DNA of 64,000 bases from Brachypterus glaber (GCA_958510825.1 OY294048.1:30469026-30533025); one strand, 5' to 3'. Counted from the stretch's first letter, positions 21,912-31,890 are shown. A program made the numbers and translations. The notes: generated by a model from the sequence alone, not told the origin.

Positions 21912-22540
21912 AAAACGAATGGTGTAATTAATTTTAGGTAAATAGATGGAATACTTAACAAACAATTTTATAATTTTGATTAATTTAAAATTCTTGTCTT
22001 TATAAAAATACTGTCAGCCTAGTTTAAGGAATTTTCAGAATAATAAACATTTTTGATATTGAAAATTTCATCCTAGGATCCTGTATACCTACATGTAGGT
22101 ATTTCGTATAATTTATTGCTTCTATCTGCCTAACGTCTATTTTACGAACAACCCTACTATTTCCACTTCATCATCTTAAGGCTTGAATGCATTAAACGTA
22201 TTACGGCTGAAATGTGGCTTATATGCACAACGTTGATGGGTGATTATGGTGAGGAAATATAGTGGTATTAATATATAGTCATGATGACAGGTGAATTATA
22301 AACGTGTCTGAAGGGGTTTAAGATAATTATATACTAATATATTATTTGCGATATAAATTTACGTTACAGCTAGTGCTAATTTAAACTTTTAGATAATAAC
22401 AGAAACTTAAAATAGCATATACATGTGTATTTGCACTTATTTAGATTTGTATAATAATAATAATTTAATAATATTATTTGGTGGCCTGAGATTTTTTTTC
22501 GAACATTTAATTAAGCATATATGCTATATACATTTATATA
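21912..22540. other. AT-rich, nothing recognised
   Basis: No coding or repeat signal that I can support. Confidence 0.35.
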
Positions 22541-22747
22541 CAGAGCGTACATTAAGTCTGGAATCACCCGATTAACTTTTCAATTATGTCTTTTAAAAAA
22601 ACGCTCAGACAGGTCGATTTTTATTTTTTATTAATCAAATTTTGGTATAAAAAAAGTTATCAAAATGTGATAAAATTTGGTGTAAACCAATATTTTCAAA
22701 ATAAAAAATAAAAATCGACCTGTCTGAGTATTTTTTTTCTTTAACTT

Positions 22748-23282
22748 TTAGTAGTAGTAGTAAGGGGTGGGAGGCTACAAGCCAGGCAACTAGTCCATTA
22801 TGGCCTTTTTTGCCAGCTCCGAGCTGTTCCAGACACATATCTACCCTACTCCCTGCCTAAACCTGCCGGACCTCCTTATGAAGGTCGCGATGTCTGTCCA
22901 GGCAAGGGTACGCAACTCCTCTCTTCCGAGAGTTGCCACTCCGAAGATCTCCTGTCGTATTCTGCCGAACCGATCGCATTGTCCTAGGAAATGGAAGGAC
23001 GATTCTTCGTCTATCCCGCAACCCGAACAGACGGGGTCGTTACCGACCTTCATCTTGAACAGGTGCCTTCCTAGTCCACAGTGACCCGTGAGGATCCCTG
23101 TGAGTTGGCTGATCGGTTTTTGACTTGCTTGGACCGAAAAGAAAGTCCTTTGCCTGTCTGCAGTTCGTGGCCGTTGACCAGCTTTCTCTTAGTTTTTCTC
23201 CAGCCCACGTGTTGAGGGCTGATGTGACTTGTTTCCTTGTAATACCAAGCATGGGTTAGGGTCCCATGCACGGAGTCTCGGC
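22748..23282 (-). mobile_element. 5'-truncated non-LTR insertion with 11-bp target duplication
   Basis: Flanked by TTCTTTAACTT at 22737-22747 and 23283-23293. The 3' end on the minus strand is a short (CTA)n tail. GC content is clearly above the surroundings. Confidence 0.85.
22841..23271 (-). pseudogene. C-terminal region of an RNase-H-type non-LTR polyprotein
   Basis: The minus strand encodes GITRKQVTSALNTWAGEKL then, after a frame change near 23100, LFKMKVGNDPVCSGCG and CDRFGRIRQEIFG. A Cys-x2-Cys followed by H and C after an RNase H domain is typical of the C terminus of I/R1/LOA-type ORF2 proteins. The clade differs from the elements at 119-2899 and 52023-53398. Truncated at the 5' side and frameshifted, so inactive. 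Confidence 0.75.
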
Positions 23283-23705
23283 TTCTTTAACTTGTAACTG
23301 GGAAGTTAAAAAAAATGCTCAGATTGGTCGATTTGTATTTTTAATTTTGCAAATTTTGGTTTACTCGAAATGTTATCCCAATTTTCACCCTCTTGCACCC
23401 ACCCAATCCATTTTTTTTTCAAAATAGCCAGCCATTTTTTTATCTCTTTGCCAAATAAGGCTTTATTATACTCCGTTAGAAAGCTTATTAAATAATCTTT
23501 TCAACGATGTGTCACAAGGGGTAGGTTGCTATTTGAAAATAAAAAGTGTGCTGTGATGGTACAAGGGGGTAAAAATTTTGGTTTGGACTTTTTTTACACC
23601 AAAATTTGAAAAATAAAAAATAAAAATTGACCTATCCGAGAGTTTTTTTATAGGACTTATAACTGAAAAGTTAATCGGGTGATTCCAGACTTAATGTACG
23701 CACTG

Positions 23706-23957
23706 CATAAATTTACGTACCTATACAAAGTTTTAAGCTACTTAACTACAGTACTCTAAAGAAATTGCGAAACCATGACAGAAATGACAAAAATAATGTC
23801 ACATAAATAATAATTACAATAATAATTATAATATAATTATAATAATAATTTTAATAATTATTATAATCAGTATGTCGAAAAAATAAGATATATACGAGTG
23901 ATTACATATTTGACCTAAAAATTTCTTTAAACATTACGTGATTTTGTATATATTCTG
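23706..23957. other. AT-rich spacer with (AAT)n
   Basis: Nothing coding; short (AATAAT)n runs at 23805-23870. Confidence 0.4.
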
Positions 23958-24054
23958 CATATACTTATATAAGATTATGGTACGTAATCAAAATCTAAGA
24001 TTTGGTAGGAATACGCAAGATTACGTAAGATTACGTAGGATTACGTAGGATTAG
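23958..24054. repeat. 97-bp direct repeat, left of the errantivirus
   Basis: Identical to 32132-32228 and directly abuts the left LTR. Ends in GATTACGTA(A/G) repeats. See findings. Confidence 0.95.
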
Positions 24055-24277
24055 GTTGCAACCTTGCCGTAAGAAGTTTTTAAAAAGTTATTTTAAAGTT
24101 TTTGAAGTATTTTATTGAATTACAAATTTATTAAATAATGTTAATAGTTTACAATATAATTACAGATTGATTGAAAGAAAGTAAAAAGCTACATAGGTAA
24201 ACTATGCTGACAAAACAATATACATTTTATTATATAAACAATAAGTTGCTGAGTAGCATGACTCCGGTCATGTAACT
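24055..24277 (-). repeat. 3' LTR of the errantivirus, 223 bp
   Basis: Differs from the 5' LTR at one position (24185 A against 32039 C on the plus strand). In sense orientation it begins AGTTACATGACC, contains the small inverted repeat CATGACCGGAGTCATG, a TATA-like TTTATATAATAAAA and AATAAA signals. Confidence 0.93.
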
Positions 24278-24288
24278 CCTCCCTCCTC
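24278..24288 (-). promoter_or_regulatory. Polypurine tract for plus-strand priming
   Basis: GAGGAGGGAGG in sense, directly before the AGTTAC start of the LTR; overlaps the env stop codon. Confidence 0.85.
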
Positions 24289-25955
24289 AAAATGAAGCAT
24301 CCCCTGGGAGGTTGAAGTTCTGTCCGGGGGGGAGTGGTTGGAGTTCCTCTTCCTGTGGAATGGGTTCTCTCTTTCTCTCCTGGATTCGGCTTCTGATGAA
24401 TTTCAGTCCAAAATATGTTAACGCCATGACGATTACCACGTAGAGGGAAATGGTCATGATGCTTGGGGTGAAAATATCTTGTTGATTTTTCTCCATTGGT
24501 ATAACTGCATTTTCCGAAATTTCGTTTAATTTCAGCGTTTTTAGGTTTATTTTTAAATTTTGTATTTGTCGGTCCTCTATGGCAAGGTTTAAATTATTTA
24601 CGAGGGCAGGCTTTCCAGATGATTTTTCTTCGAAAAATAGCTTGTTTTGTTTGAAAAAAATTTCGCAGTTTTCTTCTTTTATGAGGTAAATTCCTTGAAG
24701 TGACTTAGTTTCGCTTTCTTCGTTGCATTTAATGTGGAGTTTTTCTTCGTTGGGAAATACTCCGAGAAACTGGTTAATTTCCGGGATGACTTCCATATGG
24801 TTTTCGGTAATATCAAGTTTTATATACGAGCATGAGTGTGAGTTTTCCTGTAGGATAATATTCTTCTCACAAGTCACATCCTGACTTGCTTGCAAATAGT
24901 TTGCGCATTGAAACCTTTTGCCCTTTTTACAAATGTCACTCAATGGTACAAATCCATTTTCTTTTGACTTTAATAAATATTTAGTTTTTGGAATTATCGT
25001 CACAAACTCTGATTTGAACAGGGTAGGGATGGGTGTGAGGCGGTATAATTCAAAATCTGTTTCGTAATTTATTGGGAGGGATAGAAAATATGTTATTCTT
25101 GTAGGCTCAATTTGACAGTTAATTTGAATAAGGTTTTCAAGTTCTAAAATGTTTTCGTATTTTAACTCCACTGGGAGTTGGTTTTTATAGTGTTCGGCGA
25201 TTTTTCTAATTTCGAGGAATAATTCATCTGTTTTTATTATGCTAGGGTGCATTGTTTTCAACTTACAAAATGTTATCGAGTTTTCGATATCCGTTAGAAT
25301 ATTTAAAATTGTATTATATATAATTAAAATTTGGTTATGGAGGTCTTGTGCAAACAACATAAAAATTTGGCTCTGAACTTTTTCGTTCATGAAGTTATTT
25401 AATTGTAAAATTTTATTTTTTAAAATATTTTCATTATGCTGTATTTCTTGTAGAGTATCATTAAAATTTTGTATTAGTTTTTGATTAATAGAGTATTGTT
25501 GATTTAATTGCGACTGAAAGTTATCGTTTTTCTTGCGAATGTCGGTTAAAATTTTGTATATTTTTTCACCGTCATTTGCATCTAAATTACCTGTAATGCC
25601 CTTAATTATGGTTCCAAAACCATTAATAAGTCCCCGTTTGTTTCTTGTGAAACTTTCATTATACCCTAAATTAATATGATTAATTTTTTCATAAATTTTT
25701 CCCTGTGTATAGTTAATAATTTTCTTATAATTATCTAATTCTCTACTATAAAAAGTTTTGTTAATCTTAAGTAAATCTAGCCTATTATATTCTAAGTTAA
25801 GTTTTTCGAATTGGTCGAAAAGTGGTTGTAATTCGTAGTAGTGGACAAAAGTATGGTCCGTGCGCTGCAATTTTGCAGGGCCCAAATTTATAGGAAGGAT
25901 ACCAAGGTTTGTTGTTATGTTGCGGATGTCCGCTGCTCGTCCGCATGTGAGCAAC
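24287..25955 (-). CDS. env: Errantivirus envelope glycoprotein, main exon
   Basis: Encodes a membrane fusion protein of the gypsy Env / baculovirus F-like group. About 555 residues in this exon. A furin-like RNKR at residues 104-107 is followed by a Gly-rich fusion-peptide-like stretch. A long Asn-rich ectodomain has several cysteines, one membrane segment lies at about 498-520, and a 35-residue cytoplasmic tail follows. The frame has no usable ATG at its start (first codon TTG) and overlaps the pol end by about 40 nt, so it depends on splicing: an acceptor TTATCTATTCCAG ends at 25956, and a donor GTAAGT lies at 31728. The upstream exon at 31729-31760 supplies an ATG and a hydrophobic leader in matching phase. 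No disabling lesion seen. Confidence 0.88.
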
Positions 25956-28900
25956 CTGGAATAGATAAATCTTGTTGAGTTTTTGAGTTACTGTTTTTTC
26001 TAGGGCGTTTTATATTCGAAAGGTGGATTTTATCTATGGTATTAAAATGGGTTGGGTCAATTTTTGCGGTTTTTAATTTCCAGTTTATATTTTTGATTTT
26101 TTCTTTTTTGAATTTATTTTTGGTTTTTGACTGTTTTTGTTTATTTTTAGCGAATACTTTTTCGGGTATACTTTTGGGAATTTCTTCACGTTTTTCATTT
26201 AATTTGTTAATAATTTTTTCTTTCGTCTTTTGTGCGTCTTTGTTTATTTTTTGATATAAAATTTTGGTTTTTTCTTTATGGTTAAATATATAGTTATTCA
26301 TTAATTGTTTGTTCAATTCTAAGTTAAAGGGTGAATCTGTGCCTAAGTGTCCTGTGATTATTTCTGAAGGTTTTAATTTTGTAGTGCTATGTATTGTATT
26401 ATTATAGGCCAATATTGCATAATTTATTTTTATCTCAATTGGCTCGCTCTTAAAAATATCTTGGTTATTAAGTAACCTTATGTGCTCGATTAGGGTGGAG
26501 TGAAATCTTTCTACTGGAGAATTTGAATCGGGGTGTTGCGAGCTTATGAAGTGGATTTTGATTTTATGGAGTTCTAGTAACTCTTTTAACACACCGCTAT
26601 TAAACTCACCACCATTATCCGATACGATTTGTTCGGGGATGGAATGGTGCGTAAAATATTTTATGAGATTATTTACTACTTCTATGCTTGAAGCAGCACT
26701 TAGTTTATACGCTTGACTATATTTTGAGAAAGTGTCAATTATTGTAAGAAATTTAGATTTTTCTAGGGTGATACTGTCCATGTGTAAAATTTGGAATGGT
26801 CTAGTCGCTGTCGGTGTCAAGTTAAATTTTAATTTTAGGGGGTTTCTGTCGTATTTCGTAAGTTGGCAAATTTCACAGTTATTTATGTACGTTTGAATCA
26901 CACGACGTTGATTCGGAAAATAGTACGACTCTTTTATACGTTTTTCGGTTTCTTCGATTCCCCGGTGGTTCGTTTTTCCCTCGTGAAAATTTTTTATAAT
27001 TTCTTTTATTTCTACCTCCCCTATTACGTCTGTAAGGTATTTTGTACACCTAATTAAATTTATTTGTCCATTTTTAAAATATGTTTGTAATACAGCACAA
27101 AATTGTTCATAGATTGGATCCTCGAAAAATACATAATACTTAATTTTTGGGGCGATATATTCTTTCATAACTTTTATTACATCTTGTTCAAAATTATTTT
27201 TTGACAATTGAACAAGCATTCTTTGTTTTGATTTATAGAGGATAACGATTGAGGGGGTTGCAGGGGCAAATTCTACTAGTGAAAGAATAATTTGGTTTTT
27301 GCCATAATTGACTGGACAAGTTACTATTGGGACACCAATAATTGGGTTTTCCGCGTTAGAGTGTACTGTATTAAGATCGGTTTCTGTAGGTTGTTCCGCT
27401 TGCTTAATATTTTCTTCCCGCTCTAAGTCGTCAAGGTCCCCTGTTTCAACAATTATAGACATATTGTCTGAGTCTTTATTCGCGGAAAAGCTGTCGTTAA
27501 ACTTTTGCATATAATCTAATAAGGGTTCATTAATATTGTCTGTAATGTCAGGTTCGTCATTTGTCAACTCTTCGCAGAATTCTTCTATAAAGCTGGAAAT
27601 AGCACTTTTATTATTTTCGTGATTAGTGACGTTAATTTCAACTTTTTGGGGTGGGTCAATATTGTAAATAAGTATTTTAATTTTAGAGTTTTTAAATATA
27701 ATTTTAATTAAATTAAGTATGATATCCCATTTTAGGTTATCTAGGCCGGATCCAATTTTTGGCATAGCTACAGTAAAATCTTGTAGCTCTAAACATAATC
27801 TTTTGAGGCTTATCAAGGCGGAAATTATAGTAGTGTAGGTGGGTTTGTCCCTAAATATATTTTTGGTAATTAAATAATAAATATTTCTTGTAGGAAGTTT
27901 TAAATATGCAACTTCACCTACAGGTTTGTTTTGTGCTTTTAGTGTGTTTACGCAATTAAATTTTTCCCTGAAATTACGGGCGATTCCTTTTTTCATGCTA
28001 AAACACTGGGAGACGCAATGAGCAAGAGATATATTCTCGTCACAATTAAATAGATCATTGTCGATTATTTTTACATTATTATTAATTATATTAAGGTTAT
28101 TATAAATTATTTGACGAAGAGTTTCATTTTTATAAACGGCGTCTGAAAGTTCATTTAAATTTATTTCGTACGTGGGAATAGATTCGCATATATTGTCATC
28201 GTAATCTGATACTTCCTTATCTTTGAAACTCGTACGTGACTTTATGTTATTTTGTAGAGGTGAATTACTTATAGTATTTTTATTGTAATTATTACTTAAA
28301 ACTTGGGCATAAGTTAAGTCAGTGGCGTTACCGATTTTTTTTATTTGGGGGGGTTCGTTTGTGGGGTTTTGTAGTTGGTCGGGATTTTTGGGAATATCGG
28401 TTTCTGGGTTTATTACGATGCGTGACAAGGCATCTGCGTTACTATTAAGGACACCTTTTTTATAAATAATTTCATAATCATATTCTTCTAAGTACAACCG
28501 CCACCTACATAATTTGGAATTAGGTTCTTTAAGGGAGAACAACCACTGCAAGGGTTTATGGTCAGATACTATTGTAAATTTTCGGCCATAAAGGTAGGGC
28601 CTAAAGTATTTAACAGCCCAAACGATTGCTAGGAGTTCCCTTTCGATAGTACTTAGATTACATTCTGATTCGTTAAGGGTGCGACTTGCGTAAGCTACTG
28701 GCAAATCAGAGCCTATTTTCCCTTGTGACAACACCGAACCTAAAGCAAAACTAGAAGAGTCGCAAGTTAGAATGAAGGGTTGATTAAAATCTGGATACTG
28801 CAGTATGGGTTGGTTAATCAACAAATTTTTACAATGGTTAAAACATTTTACATACTCGGGGTCCTTAATATTAATTTTATGATTCTTTTTCAGACAGATA

Positions 28901-30546
28901 GTCATAGGTTTAGTTATTTTCGCAAAATCTTTTATGAATTTGCGGTAATAACCCAATAGTCCCAAAAAAGCCTTAATTTGTCGTGTAGTTTTAGGAATAG
29001 GATAGTTTTGAACAGCTTTAATTTTTTCAGGATTCGGTTTTACGCCCTGGGGTGTCACTATATGACCTAAAAACGCTACTTCTTTTTGCAAAAATTCGCA
29101 TTTATCGACTTGTAATTTAAGATTAGCAGATCGCAATCTATCAAAAATCTCTTTGAGATTGTTTATATGTTCTTGTAAACTTGTACTAAAACAAATGATA
29201 TCATCAAGAAATACGCAGCATTTTTTATTTAATATACCCCTTAACAGGTTGTCCATGACCCTCTGGAATGTGGCTGGGGCCGTTTTAAGGCCAAAGGGCA
29301 TGCGCAGGAATTCATAGTGACCATTTTCTGTGCTGAAAGCAGTTTTTTGAATATCCTCCCTAGCCATTTCCAGCTGGTGATAACCACTGGCTAAATCCAT
29401 TGTACTAAAGTATAAACAACGTCCCAACTTGTCCAATAAGTCCGTAATGTTCGGCAATGGGTATCGGTCATCAATAGTTTTTTCATTTAATTTACGATAG
29501 TCAACTACTATGCGCCATTTGCGTTCAGCAAAAGGGGCACTTTTCTTGGGGACCACCCAAATTGGCGAACTCCACGGGCTATAAGAGGGTCTTATGATTT
29601 TTTGTTGTAACATTTTTTTAATTTGTTTATCTACCTCTTGTTTATGGACATTTGGAAAACGATAGGACTTTGTGTACACTGGTATTTCGTCTTTAGTAAC
29701 TATTTTATGTTTAATTTTATGCGTAAAAGTTAAGGGTTTTCCTTCTGAATGAAAAATATCAGAGTACTCATTTAAAAGATTTAAAATTGCTTGTTTTTCC
29801 TCTGCATTCATATGATTTATTTTAATTTTAGACAGATCAATTGGCGAGTTATCGCAATATGTATTAATATTATTAAAATTAGAAGCTGTGTGGTGTTCGT
29901 ATTCGTCGAACATTTGCACAGTTATTGGGTTTATTTTAGCAGAAATGTCCCTATCTGTAGGGTTAACAATACTACAATAAGTAGAAAAATCTTTTACACT
30001 GGCTACGCTTTCTATTATTTCTAGATCACCAGCTTTCATGTGAGGAATTATTACGTCACCATTTTTAACATTTTTAATATTTATTTTAATAATTTGTTCT
30101 GTCTTGGCAGGGACGACTATGCTGTCGGCCCCACTAGATAACTCAAGGTAGTGAATTTTGATTCTGCGGGATGGTGTAATTAATACATCATTATGCAGGT
30201 CGACAATCGCGTTTAATTTCTTTAGGTTATCTAAGCCTAGTAGACAGTCAAATTGTTTATGAAAGTTGAACATATGAAATTTAAGATTAATGTTATTTTT
30301 AAACAATTTGCCACACGGGATCTTTGTACTATACTTTTCCAAGGAAGTACCGTGTGCACTAGATATTAAAAATGGGTCATGTATAATATTCCTAGAAAAA
30401 AATTTATTTGCGATGTCATGTTTAACAAACGACTTTGTGCTACCACTATCTAATAAAACTTTTAAATTTAAATCTGGGTAAATTATATAGCACAATTGAC
30501 TTTTTTCGTTTGTTAAACTCATGATATCTATTTTTCCGAGGCTCAA
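25915..30546 (-). CDS. pol: Errantivirus Pol: protease, RT, RNase H, macrodomain, integrase
   Basis: 1543 codons, open throughout. Protease D33 in LDSGS. Reverse transcriptase with SPWSSP, MDLASGYHQ, MPFGLKTAPATFQ and catalytic FLDD (D448, D449; F replaces the usual Y). RNase H begins around D596. Between RNase H and integrase there are about 470 extra residues, of which about 825-962 look like a macrodomain. Integrase zinc finger H1188-x5-H1194 and C1224-x2-C1227; catalytic D1257, D1310, E1346, with 35 residues between the last two. Basic C terminus. The first codon of the open frame after the gag stop is TTG and an ATG comes at codon 9, but expression is best explained by -1 frameshifting from gag at 30552-30558. 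The last about 40 nt overlap env. Confidence 0.95.
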   Translation of the reverse strand: MSLGKIDIMSLTNEKSQLCYIIYPDLNLKVLLDSGSTKSFVKHDIANKFFSRNIIHDPFLISSAHGTSLEKYSTKIPCGKLFKNNINLKFHMFNFHKQFDCLLGLDNLKKLNAIVDLHNDVLITPSRRIKIHYLELSSGADSIVVPAKTEQIIKINIKNVKNGDVIIPHMKAGDLEIIESVASVKDFSTYCSIVNPTDRDISAKINPITVQMFDEYEHHTASNFNNINTYCDNSPIDLSKIKINHMNAEEKQAILNLLNEYSDIFHSEGKPLTFTHKIKHKIVTKDEIPVYTKSYRFPNVHKQEVDKQIKKMLQQKIIRPSYSPWSSPIWVVPKKSAPFAERKWRIVVDYRKLNEKTIDDRYPLPNITDLLDKLGRCLYFSTMDLASGYHQLEMAREDIQKTAFSTENGHYEFLRMPFGLKTAPATFQRVMDNLLRGILNKKCCVFLDDIICFSTSLQEHINNLKEIFDRLRSANLKLQVDKCEFLQKEVAFLGHIVTPQGVKPNPEKIKAVQNYPIPKTTRQIKAFLGLLGYYRKFIKDFAKITKPMTICLKKNHKINIKDPEYVKCFNHCKNLLINQPILQYPDFNQPFILTCDSSSFALGSVLSQGKIGSDLPVAYASRTLNESECNLSTIERELLAIVWAVKYFRPYLYGRKFTIVSDHKPLQWLFSLKEPNSKLCRWRLYLEEYDYEIIYKKGVLNSNADALSRIVINPETDIPKNPDQLQNPTNEPPQIKKIGNATDLTYAQVLSNNYNKNTISNSPLQNNIKSRTSFKDKEVSDYDDNICESIPTYEINLNELSDAVYKNETLRQIIYNNLNIINNNVKIIDNDLFNCDENISLAHCVSQCFSMKKGIARNFREKFNCVNTLKAQNKPVGEVAYLKLPTRNIYYLITKNIFRDKPTYTTIISALISLKRLCLELQDFTVAMPKIGSGLDNLKWDIILNLIKIIFKNSKIKILIYNIDPPQKVEINVTNHENNKSAISSFIEEFCEELTNDEPDITDNINEPLLDYMQKFNDSFSANKDSDNMSIIVETGDLDDLEREENIKQAEQPTETDLNTVHSNAENPIIGVPIVTCPVNYGKNQIILSLVEFAPATPSIVILYKSKQRMLVQLSKNNFEQDVIKVMKEYIAPKIKYYVFFEDPIYEQFCAVLQTYFKNGQINLIRCTKYLTDVIGEVEIKEIIKNFHEGKTNHRGIEETEKRIKESYYFPNQRRVIQTYINNCEICQLTKYDRNPLKLKFNLTPTATRPFQILHMDSITLEKSKFLTIIDTFSKYSQAYKLSAASSIEVVNNLIKYFTHHSIPEQIVSDNGGEFNSGVLKELLELHKIKIHFISSQHPDSNSPVERFHSTLIEHIRLLNNQDIFKSEPIEIKINYAILAYNNTIHSTTKLKPSEIITGHLGTDSPFNLELNKQLMNNYIFNHKEKTKILYQKINKDAQKTKEKIINKLNEKREEIPKSIPEKVFAKNKQKQSKTKNKFKKEKIKNINWKLKTAKIDPTHFNTIDKIHLSNIKRPRKNSNSKTQQDLSIPGCSHADEQRTSAT
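27661..28074 (-). other. Macrodomain-like segment within Pol (TARG1/OARD1 type)
   Basis: Residues about 825-962. Seen: IIDNDLFNC, SLAHCVS, KKGIARNFREKF, GEVAYLKL, YYLITK, KPTY, MPKIGSGLDNLKW and a final IKILIYN. These follow in order the sheet and loop signature of TARG1/OARD1-like ADP-ribose macrodomains. K883 and D936 fall where human TARG1 has K84 and D125, the residues used to release ADP-ribose from glutamate. The role in the retroelement is inferred; no search was run. Confidence 0.8.
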
Positions 30547-31718
30547 TTCTCTAAAAAAGATGAGTCATCTTGATTTTTATTTAAATTTTCCTCCGGAAAC
30601 TCTACTTTCGGCGCATTATGCAAGTTGAAAACCTCTTCTATTTGAAAATTAGGCGTTCTAATTTGATTATTTGAATTATTTCTATTATTAAAATTTTGCC
30701 TAGCATGGGACATATTAGTGTTTCGCGTAGAAACACTCATTGGAGTTGGTCTCGGTAACCTTACATTAGGGTTTGGCCTAAACACATCATTTCTGGAGCT
30801 AGGCCCTGGCTGATTTTGAAAGTTTGTATTTGTGTTATTATTATTAAAACCATTTGGCCTTGGCTGGAAATTTTGTGGGTAATTTGTTAGTTGCAATTGC
30901 CTAATATTTGGCAATTGCTGCCTTCCTTGTGTAAAGTTACGATTATTATTAAAGTTTGGCTTTTGTCTAGGATTTTGGCTATAAGAATTTCTAATTATTT
31001 GGTCATTTATTTCTAATTGAAAATCGTTCGTTAGCATATTTAACGCAGAGTTCAGATCTTCTGGATTTTTGGTTCGCATTAAGGATCCTATTGGGTCTCG
31101 GAGGCCCCTCAATAAAACCCTTAAGGCGTATTTTCTTAAGTATGCGGTTAAAGTTCCGACCTCTTGTGCATTACCATGATGCACCGTTAAATATGCTATC
31201 TGAAGGTTAAGTAGCATAAGTATACTATTGTAAAAATCGAAAACTGACTGTTTGAGCCCTTGCTTTAACTCTGTCATTTCCAATTGCAAGCTGAAAACGT
31301 CGCGTTTATCGCTATATGTATTCTGGAGTGCTAATTTTAAGTCATTCCAGTTATTCAGAATGCAAGAGGATATTTTAGTTGCGGCATCGCCCTTTATTTT
31401 AGCCAAAATGCTAGACATTAGGTACTCATTTTGAAAGTCCGTCGGGTCATTAAGGTTATAAAATTTATTGACTAATTTTTCACATATATCGATGAATCTA
31501 GGAAGGAGTTCTGACTCGCCCCTAAATTCAGGGATCATGTTCAAGTAGTCGGCTTTCAGAACGTTAGCCATGTTTAAATTTAAATTATTTATTTCGGGAA
31601 TGGGGTTATTTGTTTCTATTATGGTAAGTTCTAGTTCAGAGTTTGTTTCGGACTCGGAACTGGACTCAGAATCGATTAAAGTATTTTGAAAATTGAATCT
31701 GCAATCACTAAATGACAT
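30543..31718 (-). CDS. gag: Errantivirus Gag
   Basis: 391 codons. The N-terminal half is a typical Ty3/gypsy capsid (PEFRGESELLPRF, LLNLQIAYL, LRGLRDPIG). The C-terminal part from about residue 235 is Asn/Gln/Arg-rich with no CCHC knuckle, as in many errantiviruses. The start ATG is at 31718, downstream of the PBS and of the separate upstream ATG (31758-31760) that leads the spliced env message. It forms the virus-like particle and binds RNA. The stop TGA at 30543-30545 lies about five codons past the frameshift heptamer. Confidence 0.9.
   Translation of the reverse strand: MSFSDCRFNFQNTLIDSESSSESETNSELELTIIETNNPIPEINNLNLNMANVLKADYLNMIPEFRGESELLPRFIDICEKLVNKFYNLNDPTDFQNEYLMSSILAKIKGDAATKISSCILNNWNDLKLALQNTYSDKRDVFSLQLEMTELKQGLKQSVFDFYNSILMLLNLQIAYLTVHHGNAQEVGTLTAYLRKYALRVLLRGLRDPIGSLMRTKNPEDLNSALNMLTNDFQLEINDQIIRNSYSQNPRQKPNFNNNRNFTQGRQQLPNIRQLQLTNYPQNFQPRPNGFNNNNTNTNFQNQPGPSSRNDVFRPNPNVRLPRPTPMSVSTRNTNMSHARQNFNNRNNSNNQIRTPNFQIEEVFNLHNAPKVEFPEENLNKNQDDSSFLEN
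30552..30558 (-). promoter_or_regulatory. -1 ribosomal frameshift site (U UUU UUA)
   Basis: In the gag frame the sequence reads T TTT TTA, a canonical X XXY YYZ heptamer, followed within four codons by the gag TGA. The pol frame is open across this point in the -1 register. I did not find an obvious downstream stem. Confidence 0.8.
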
Positions 31719-31728
31719 AGGTACTTAC

Positions 31729-31760
31729 AGGCAAATGGTCGCTGCTATGATGTCCTTCAT
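31729..31760 (-). CDS. env: Upstream coding exon of the spliced env message
   Basis: A 32-nt exon from ATG (31758-31760) to a GTAAGT donor at 31728, in the gag leader. Its ten codons are mostly hydrophobic after a charged start, as expected for the start of a signal peptide. Its two leftover bases are completed by one base of the main env exon, so the frames agree. Splicing from the gag region to env is the known route in gypsy-type errantiviruses. Confidence 0.7.
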
Positions 31761-31890
31761 CTGTGATGTGCACTCACACTCGAAGAAAACTTTTTTTTTT
31801 GTAATTTCTCTTGTTTGGAAACTACCAGGTTCTATCACCAACAAATCGTCGAAACGAATCAATTTTATGCTAAATTGATTGGTGAAAACT

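Larger units (their letters stand above)
22541..23705. mobile_element. TIR element with CAG(A/T)GCGTACATTAAG ends
   Basis: Ends CAGAGCGTACATTAAGTCTG and complement. An inner inverted copy of the same arm (GTCTGAGTATTTT / AAAATGCTCAGA) makes a four-arm palindrome. That inner junction is split by a retroelement insertion at 22748-23282. Confidence 0.75.

Noticed and set aside
26036..26254. Plus-strand ORFs within the errantivirus
   Set aside because: Shadows of the AT-rich pol reading frame; several others at 26863, 27308, 29791, 30290 and 31252 are the same.
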